Shown: one piece after another, positions 55,930-64,000 of the stretch | Layout: the number at the start of each line of letters is the position of its first letter | How positions within the stretch are numbered: the first letter of the stretch is position 1 | Source of the DNA: Lates calcarifer | Taxonomy: Eukaryota; Chordata; Actinopteri; Centropomidae | Direction of reading: 5' to 3' | Assembly (NCBI RefSeq): GCF_001640805.2 | Contig: NC_066838.1 | Location: forward strand, 13,911,632-13,975,631 | DNA length: 64,000 nt | Notes under the pieces: generated by a model | What the model saw: the letters and a program-made list of their open reading frames with translations, nothing else | Database searches by the model: none | What the model was told of the DNA's origin: nothing | Program-made: the position numbers and the translations under genes

Positions 55930-57040
55930 AAAACGGAAAGGTATTACCAACTTTGTCCTTCCCCTGGCATAGTGGTGAAAATGAGAGGGAGGGAGAGACA
56001 CTGCGGATGAGAGAAGGAGATCATGGCAGTTTTAATAGAAGTGAGAGACCATAACGTTGATTTAAATATTATCCAGGTGACCACAGTAAGTCAAGGTCAT
56101 AAAATTCTAATGTCAGGTTCGCCCTGGAAAGCGTTGGGGGTGGATTTTATGATCTGCAAATATAATGTGCCGCAGCAGTAAAGATGCGTTTAAAGGTGTG
56201 TGTGGAGGAGGGCTAATCCACACAGTAGAGACTGCAATGTGCAGGATCCAGCCGAGGCGCTGGGGCTGGAGGGAGCAAGCCGCCTCCACCCCGGGGATAA
56301 TGGAGCTTCGCTGGATGGGGGGGTGAGCAGAAGATAAGGAAGATGGTGGATAAAGGGGACAGCGACAGCGTCGGATGCAGGAACAATAATAACAACAACA
56401 AAAGCATCACGGCAAAAACACGTGGATAACTAAACAAGCCGGGAAGGCGTCCTGGAGGAGGCAAGTGAAGGTAGGACTCAAATTTACGTAATATTCTTCT
56501 GTCCTATTTTGGAAAGTATGCCACATCTGTCAGGGGGGGAGCTCGCTTGACAGCTCCTGTGGCACGCATGGTGCATGCCTGCTCACGTCGATAGTTTACA
56601 TGAAGTTGCTGATGTTGATCGGCGTGCTGCTGATTTTTGCTTTTTTTTTTCTTACTGGCATTAAAATGTTGGTTGCTGATTATTGTGGCTTTATGTTTCT
56701 GGATACGTGCTGTGACTGAATATTTAAGTTTACTTATCTGAAACAGCTGAGTGCATTGTTATGCTGCGCTGCTACAGACTATTTATGGAATTAGAACAAT
56801 AGCATATAAAGGCTGGCTCTGGATTTTATGAGTAAACTAGTCAAGACATGCGTTGCTATCTAAGTTGTCTACAAGCAAATGTTTAGAAAGTAGCTTGACT
56901 GCAGCCTGGTGTGGACCACAGTGTGGTTTATTGTGATGGTACTCGCCTTTTTCTCTTTGAGCTGGATAGTGTTAATCCTCACTTGGCTTTTTTTGCATGC
57001 ATTGTCCTTTCCATGGATTTTTAACCCCTTTTGCGCGAAG
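55930..57040. other. Intergenic region hoxc10a-mir-196a
   Basis: About 1.1 kb with a purine-rich patch at 55980-56020, TCAAGGTCA at 56091-56099 and a moderately GC-rich segment at 56210-56460. This could be part of the primary miR-196 transcript. No protein gene is recognisable. Confidence 0.45.
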
Positions 57041-57121
57041 CTGAAGCGTGGTTTAGGTAGTTTCATGTTGTTGGGGTTGGCTTCCTGGCTCGGCAACAAG
57101 AAACTGCCTTGATTACGTCAG
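57041..57121 (+). ncRNA. mir196a: microRNA miR-196a precursor (HoxC copy)
   Basis: The 5' arm holds TAGGTAGTTTCATGTTGTTG..., the full 22-nt miR-196a, at 57054-57075. The 3' arm holds CGGCAACAAGAAACTGCCTT (57091-57110), the known miR-196a-2 star strand. The arms pair almost fully: GTTT with AAAC, a G:U at position 5 of the mature RNA, and further pairing of GCGTG with TACGT below. The loop is about 15 nt (GTTGGCTTCCTGGCT). Position between Hox10 and Hox9 on the coding strand matches mammalian MIR196A2. miR-196 represses Hox mRNAs, with Hoxb8 the best-known target. A chance open frame crosses the hairpin. Confidence 0.98.
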
Positions 57122-57396
57122 TTCGTCTTCATCAAGGGCACAATTTCCGCTGAATTACCCCCTATAGTCACCCAGGTCCCCGCAAATGGCATTGTAAATG
57201 AACTGAGCTGCAATACCTTGGACAGAGACGTTTTCTTTCTTTGCTGTTATTTTTGTGGTGGGCTGTAAAACCTTCTGAGGCTCTTAGGAGGAGAATAGGT
57301 TGTAAACAACATGGGGTAAAGTTTTAGACTGCGTTGTATTGCATCTGTCATCACTGGCTGTCTGCTTAGGTTTAATGGTTTCAGCTGCTTTATCAT

Positions 57397-57397
57397 G

Positions 57398-57457
<60 letters not shown>
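57397..57457. repeat. (GATA)n microsatellite
   Basis: About 15 GATA/TAGA units, 280 bp downstream of mir-196a. It offers many overlapping GATA cores but is most simply a simple repeat. Confidence 0.96.
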
Positions 57458-60400
57458 GTCACATATTTGACTGTCATTAATTTATCTTACAAATGGAGCC
57501 AAGTGTATAACATTATATAATTGTATAATTGATGCGTATTGACATTTCCATTATCTTATCTGAACAGTCATCCTCCTTGTGACTTCTAATGCTCGACTGT
57601 TTATCTTTTATATTCCAACTTCCAATTCGCTGCTAAGTTTTAGACTGAGAATACACCTAATTTTAAAATATTTTATCTTAAATAATGCTTACTTTGAAAG
57701 TAGATGTTCTCCATGAGCTTCGACTCGAATAAACATAATTCGCTAGTCGCCCTTTACGCCCGCAATCATTCAGTTATAAATACCATTTTGCTAATTAAGG
57801 CCTATTTTTTTCAGTGAAATTTGTATATTAAATAGCTTAACTTGTTTATGTCGTACTTTAATTGTTCTTTATCTTATTTTACCGCGGAGTGTAACGTTAA
57901 AGTTGAATTTTGTCTTTTTCTCGGCGTGTTAACCTGATGAAGACACTTGCGTTTATACACAGCCTCATTTTATCAATGAATCCAAAGTTAAGACATAAAA
58001 TACTTCTATTTTCTATTTTCTTTAGATTTAGCCTGCATTAGCTTCAGTGTTAAATTATATTATAGTCAAATCTCGCTGAAATATTTGACAAATTTATAGC
58101 ACATATGGGAAAATGCATTTATATTGGAAAACTAGTACGCACACACTGACCATCACAAAAATAGGCCTGGCTTTATTTATATTTTGCCTTAAACTGCAAT
58201 CTATTTGATCAGTAGTAGTATTGATTAGTAGTAATTATGTTTAAGCAGAGGTTAAATTAAGGTAAGCTAATTAAGGAAACTAGAAATCTAAAACACACAA
58301 CACAATAACTTATTTATGAAACAATTCTGCTCCTGTGGCGCAGTCAGCATCTTCTCTGCGAGGGGAGTCCAGTGTTTATACTGGTCACTATTTCCCCTTG
58401 TTTTCTCAGCCCCCCTACCCATCCCTCCTCCTCCCTTTGGCGGTGGTGCAACTGGAAGAGACAGTCTGGAATCCAAAGTCACTTTCATTCAGCTCAGTGA
58501 ATGAGTGTCTCCCTTGGAATGCATCACTGACAAAGACTTTACAGCGGTGGAAACAGCCCCGAGAGCTGCATAGATTCACCCTAAAACCATATACACATAA
58601 AGCAATTTATTTCACTTTGTAGTGGCGCACAGGAACTGAAGCCTTTAGACAGCCACTTCCTTAGGACAGCTCATGATGTGTTACTGCCACTAGCATGATC
58701 AGACATGAACAAACTATGCTAACGACTTCTCTTTTGCCCTTTTTCCTTCTTTTTTGACATAAATTAGGGTTTTTCTCGTGAGATATAGAAAAATAAATTG
58801 CACCGCGGACTTAATTTGTCAAGATTTTTGTAAAGATAAAGCTGATAGTCGATTAAATTCAAAGCACAGGGGACATTAACTTTCTTTCACTGGAAAATGC
58901 TCAGATTTTTATTATCATTGAGAGCATTGTTGGCGAAGTGAGACTCAGGATATGGCTTTTTCAATTTTTTGCATGCCAGTTAATAATTGGGAATAATTTC
59001 TACCCACGTTTAATGGTTTGAATATGGAAGCAAACCTGTATAACGAGCAACATTCAGGAGAAAATGTTACCATGAGCTTTTCTTTTTTTTTTTCTTTTTT
59101 CTTTTTTTTTAAATTTAGGGATAGGGATTATTATCCCACGGAAATTACTCCGCCATTTTAATCACACAAAATTTTCTGTAGGACGCGGGAAAGCAAAAAA
59201 TACATCACTGCGGCAGGGCCATTCACCATGAGAGCATCTATATTGATCAGCAATAGGTCTCACAGTTTGTTTTGCTGAGAAACAGAGGGATTTGATCAAG
59301 TGTTCTGATTAAAGCAAGTTGTTTGTGAAACAGTCTGTTAGGGGGATTTTTGGATTCTGTGAGACTGTAATATGCAGCGGTTGCCTTGGATAGAGAACAC
59401 TCTAGGCTACTACAATTAGAGCAGCACAGATCATTTTGTGGCCTTTCAGCTGATCACACAGTGACTCTTGGATTTTGCGGTGCTTTCTGCTCAACACATG
59501 GGGCGTTGTAAATAACTTTTGATATCCACTTTGAATTTTCCATATGCGGAGTCTAAGCGTGGATAATATGATCCAAATGTTGCCTATAGATAAACCACTA
59601 ATTGGTTAAAAGTGCACCGTGCGTGTGTGTTTGATCTGGAGGCTCACAGTCGATCGTAGCGGATTTTTACTGCGTTTATATGTTATGACTGTTTCTTGGA
59701 GGAAAATGACATATAATATAACTGTAATGAGAGAAATAGATAACGTGCCTTCATTACACAGAAGCCAGCAAATGTGACTGTGCGCGTCTAATTAGATAAA
59801 GTCATGTTACAACACATGGGCTCAAATAGTTGGTTTATTATTCATCCACCCTGTATTGACACAAACTGGTTATGCTGTTATGCAGTTCAAACAGGCCTTG
59901 CAATGGAGATCTTATAATATACACAAGAGATTATATGATCTTAATATAGAGCCTGTCCAGCTCTGTTATTCTATCCGCTGTATGATTAAATACAAACAAA
60001 GAGTCATCTGCAGTCTGTCGTCATCTGCCATCCACAGGCCTACATTTGTACTCAGCATTTAGCCAGTCTGAAGATTTGCTCTTTTATTTTAATGCGGACG
60101 CATCATGATGATTATCATTGAAGCGGCCCCCGTCAATAGTTACCTTTCCTCGCATTTTCACGTTAAAAGCCGCATTTAGGCGAATTAGACACTTTTTTTC
60201 AAAGTGGTCTGCTGGTGTTGGTTTAAAAGGCGTAGGTGTCTCTTGTCAATAATTTCAACTGATTATGAGGCGTCGCTCAACGCACTGCGGCGGCGCGGAT
60301 ACACCCAAACTGTGACTCACTGACAGGTTTTTTGTGAAGTATAACGGCTCAAGGCTGCACATAATGCGGCCTATATCTAAGACAAAAACAACACTGTCCA

Positions 60401-61301
60401 TTTCAGTGAAGATGGTAACGTGCCGCCGTTGGCCCATAGGCCCATGTTTGCGTCATGCACAAGCACAGCTGTCTAAGCGTATTTGTTCCGTTTTTTATAA
60501 GTGGAAAACTTAATTGTGTAAAAGAGAAATGTCAGCTCGATGCTCATAGTGTGGCGGAATGGTAGCATCAGTTTCAAGCACTGCTGTCGTCATCACGGAT
60601 TAAGTCCTTGTAAACACATTAATGACTTTGCATTTGACGGATGGGACATATCCAGTGTATCCCTGACTTGTACTAAGATGAAAACACAGAATAGGTTCCG
60701 TGTAATCTTAGAAAATCTCAGGATAGGTGGTATCGTATGTTGTACAGACTGTGAAGCCTTCAGAGGCAAATTTGTGATTTTTTTAGTATTTAAAAAATGG
60801 GTTTAACTTGGCTATGGACGAACACAGAGTCCGTCTAAAAGCAAAATAAACCAACAGTTTCATATAATTTGTCTCTTTATAAAGTTTTAAACATGTACTT
60901 TTGCTTTATCAATTCATTTCTAGTCTTTATGTTCATATATTGTTGATACCGGAGCATAATATGTTCAAATCCCACTGCTTTTTGCTTTGTCCACTATAGG
61001 AGCCTGTGTTTCTGGGTAAAATGTTAAAGAAGAAGTGGTGAAAATGTGAAATACGACGAGGTTTATCCATGCAGCAAAGAAGCATTTCTTTGGCAATGTC
61101 ATTTTAAATGGTCTAGTTGCAATTCCAGCTGTGTTAAGACAGAGGTAAAAGACAGAAACTGCAGACAAAAAGAAACAACAACACCAAAGGGATATTTAAT
61201 AATGTGTTTTTTTTATTATAGCACAATAAATATGGATAAACAAGTGGAATAGATACACTGAAAAAAGAAGAGGTCCTCAATTCTAATTAAATTACACAGA
61301 G

Positions 61302-61302
<1 letters not shown>

Positions 61303-61343
<41 letters not shown>

Positions 61344-61380
61344 ACACACACACACGTGCGCGGGCGTACACGCACACACA
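61303..61380. repeat. (CA)n microsatellite with CGTG interruptions
   Basis: About 19 pure CA units (to 61340), then CGTACACACACACACGTGCGCGGGCGTACACGCACACACA-like variants, all alternating purine-pyrimidine. Confidence 0.93.
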
Positions 61381-63731
61381 TGCATACACGCCCAGAACAA
61401 TATAAAGGAATTCACTGGATTACTCTGGACATGGACATAGACTATATAATGTATTTATTTGACCATATGTTATTGTAATAAACGGTCACTGAGCACTTTT
61501 CCATTCACCTTTAATGGCAGGGTTATGGTTAGGGGAATTAACGGGCTCAGACCTTCAACCTGCACAAAACACACAACTTTAAAACGATCTGATTTGAGGT
61601 GAAGTAAATTCACTAAACGACTTTATTTCTGTAAACACGTGTGTGTGAGTGTGTTGGAGGGGGGAAATATTTGACTCGCCACAGACTCGCGCATTCATCA
61701 GCGCACTCCAGGACACCGTTTGGCGTTATCCGGGTTAAGGTCTGGCGTCTAGCCTTTTAAATTTCATGGTTGAATCTGAACTCAGCAGCCATGACAAACA
61801 TCGCACTTCCTCGTGCGTACACTGATTACGTTTTAACTTAACGTAATGAACAACAAATATTGAATATCATACCAGTTAATGAAAAAGTATGAGGAATTAT
61901 TTTTGACAAAAGTTGAATATAGTAAGCGCTAATTAGTGACGTCATTTGATCCTTTTAGTCTGGCGATGACAGAGGCAAGATTTGTTTTAAATCCCAACAC
62001 TTCACTGTTTTATTTTCCGATGCAGATGCACCACGTGCTTAATTATCACTTGTGAATTGGGATTTATTTGTGAAATTTGTCTCTCTGGTCTCTTTGGTTA
62101 AACTGTCACTTCATACTTGGCAATTTATGGAACACAGTGCGCCCGGTTTGAGTTAATTTCAGCACAGTGTGGTCTGTTCGGCTGCACTACTATAATTTAA
62201 CTTTTGCACATAACGACTGTCAGGTCTGCACATCCTTATATTTAGCTCCTCGTCCTAAAGTCGTTCTCTCTTGTTTTTTCTTCTTTTTAATCAACTACTC
62301 GTCCACAGTAAAAGATAAATTGTCAAATTAAAAAAAACAGCAATTACGCACACCACCATACGTATAACCCAAAAATAAATAACCTCCAACACATCAAAAC
62401 CACAGAAAAAAACATGTATACACACACATAAAATTACAACTCCAGAGAATAAAACTCGTTAGCATGACCGTTTTACAAAATGCACAAATATACTCATGCA
62501 CCAAAGTCACCACATCACAGAAATAGAACGTGTCTTGCTTTTTGATTCACTAATGCATCAGCTATGTTGTTATCTACCTCATCCAGTCTGGACATTTAGC
62601 ATGAAAACTTTCAGTATTTATGTTATAATCAGTCTAATTGTGTTCCCAGTGACACTGGTGCCTCCTTCAGTTACCCCTGCCTCATCGTATATTACTATTT
62701 GTGATATTTGCTGCAACCCTGCAGAAGAGTTCAGGGTTGTTTCACAGCCTGCTAACTGACAAGCTACACTAGTATATTGCAGGGACATAACATTAAACCC
62801 TTCTGCCATTAGATACAACTGTAACATTATCCCCGTTATGAAAGCTTTCATCTAGTTAGCCCTTTAACGAACCTTTTTACCTCTACTGCTCTCTTTCCTG
62901 TCTACGGCCTTTCTTGTTTGATATGAATTGTTTCACGTTGCGTACAGTGGTGGCGGTGGTGGTGGTTTTTATGTCGAGCGAGGAACTCGGATGCAGTCTT
63001 ATTAACGACACGTTTATGAACAATCAAATGGTCCTCGTTAAAATTTATTGATGGGCATAAAAACATGAACGGTCACTAGCTGAATATAGCCCGCTGTAGT
63101 GGGCTGCTTGTCAAGAATCTGAATCCCCTCCTCTCCTATCTCCGCAGATCCCATTTAGGAAATGTTTGGTCTGGTGCGCCCTCGTTAAAACGGTGCAAAC
63201 TTTATTGTAGTTGTATCCGGCATCCCGTATTTTGATTCCCCCTCTCTGCTGTGTCTATATATACATGAGTGTGTGTGTAGCTACTGTGAAAGCTTCTCGC
63301 TCTATTAGGAAATAAACAGCATTCCGCAGGAAGTTATAAAGCCTTCACTTTATCAAATGTGCTACTGGTTTGATAAGGATAAAACTCGTCAACGATTCAA
63401 TAAACACTTTAATGCTGTAATACTATCCCTTGCAACAACACGGGGCTACGGTAGATTTTGCCAGACAGAGATTGATTACACCATCAAATAGTGCCTTGCT
63501 CGGTTTTAGACGTAATGTGCGCAGGTCTGTTCCGCGCCCAGAGAAACACCCACTATAAACGCTACAACGGCATATTTTCTTCATAAAGAAACATGGTTGT
63601 TGAAGTTACCTCTAATACGTCCGGGAAAAAGAGCAAAAGAGCACATTCTTTAATCCGATTTATGTGCAATGGTATCCCAGGATAAGTGGCGCATTGATCC
63701 ACTGTACAATTTTTGTGGGGGTAAATATAAT

Positions 63732-63754
63732 CACGTGTCGGCGAGGCAGCCAAT
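63732..63754 (+). promoter_or_regulatory. E-box and CCAAT box upstream of hoxc9a
   Basis: CACGTG (63732-63737, in AATCACGTGTC) and CCAAT (63750-63754), 18 bp apart start to start, 140 and 123 bp before the ATG. Order and spacing are identical to the pair before hoxc12a. Confidence 0.55.
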
Positions 63755-63876
63755 AGCAGGCAGGGGAGCGTTGAGAAATAATTACCTGCCTTGATTGTTC
63801 TATGGCTAGATAAAAAAGTACACATACACTCCATATAATAATCGGATGCATGTAAAAGAGCCGGGGAAGCTTCGAC

Positions 63877-64000
63877 ATGTCGACCACGGGTCCCATAAGT
63901 AATTATTATGTGGACTCCTTGATCAACCATGAAAACGAGGATGTCCTTACTGCAACTCGGTTTTCGGCGCCCGGTTCGCACCCAGCCGGCCCTCGTCCGA
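63877..64000 (+). CDS. hoxc9a: Homeobox protein Hoxc9a, 5' part of exon 1 (cut by window end)
   Basis: The first 41 codons of a group-9 Hox gene, running off the window. The start MSTTGPISNYYVDSLINHEN is the family signature (vertebrate HOXC9 begins MSATGPISNYYVDSLISH). FSAPGSHPAGPRP continues the same alignment. G is at -3 of the ATG. The rest of exon 1, the intron and the homeobox lie beyond the window. It follows hoxc10a and mir-196a on the same strand, as expected in a HoxC cluster. Confidence 0.95.
   Translation, partial: MSTTGPISNYYVDSLINHENEDVLTATRFSAPGSHPAGPRP

Larger units (their letters stand above)
57122..63720. other. Intergenic region mir-196a-hoxc9a
   Basis: About 6.6 kb with no gene recognised. 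It holds a GATA repeat (57397-57457), T-rich tracts near 59082-59110, a CA repeat (61303-61340) with trailing GTAC/CGTG variants, and a GGTGGCGGTGG patch near 62950. An undetected Hox exon is unlikely: no homeobox-like WFQNRR sequence was seen. Confidence 0.45.

Overview
The window is the 5' (posterior) half of a vertebrate HoxC cluster, read in the direction of transcription. Four complete two-exon genes lie in the order hoxc13a, hoxc12a, hoxc11a, hoxc10a, and the window ends 124 bases into exon 1 of hoxc9a. All are on the + strand. A miR-196a hairpin lies between hoxc10a and hoxc9a, its known position in vertebrate HoxC clusters. The protein sequences, the compact cluster (about 48 kb from hoxc13a to hoxc9a), the dense dinucleotide microsatellites and a Tc1/mariner fossil point to a teleost fish. 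The hoxc13a protein closely resembles my memory of zebrafish Hoxc13a, so I assign HoxCa. The species cannot be fixed from this sequence alone.

Layout: 1-15.8 kb is the upstream flank without a gene I can recognise; it holds a degraded Tc1-like transposon (2656-3345) and a large CA/GA microsatellite. hoxc13a spans 16070-19366 with a 3'UTR to about 20.35 kb. hoxc12a spans 27434-29442 with a 3'UTR probably to about 31.4 kb. hoxc11a spans 41140-43564 with a 3'UTR to about 44.35 kb. hoxc10a spans 52348-55317 with a 3'UTR to about 55.93 kb. mir-196a lies at 57041-57121 and hoxc9a starts at 63877. All four complete genes have a phase-1 intron just upstream of the homeobox, and in each the joined exons give a whole number of codons. 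The encoded lengths are 306, 275, 323 and 331 residues.

How the parts work together: the homeodomain proteins are nuclear transcription factors of paralogue groups 13 to 9, which pattern the posterior axis and appendages in a nested, collinear way. miR-196 is a known post-transcriptional regulator of Hox mRNAs. The most interesting new signals are regulatory. An E-box (CACGTG, or CACATG in hoxc10a) lies 90-160 bp upstream of every start codon, with a CCAAT box near it in four of five genes. There is a compact YY1-like cluster between hoxc12a and hoxc11a, a strong CTCF-like motif upstream of hoxc10a, an NRF1-like palindrome beside a short inverted repeat in front of hoxc13a, and several short motifs repeated more often than chance. 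I found no evidence of an undescribed multi-gene system; apart from the Tc1 fossil this is a conserved Hox cluster.
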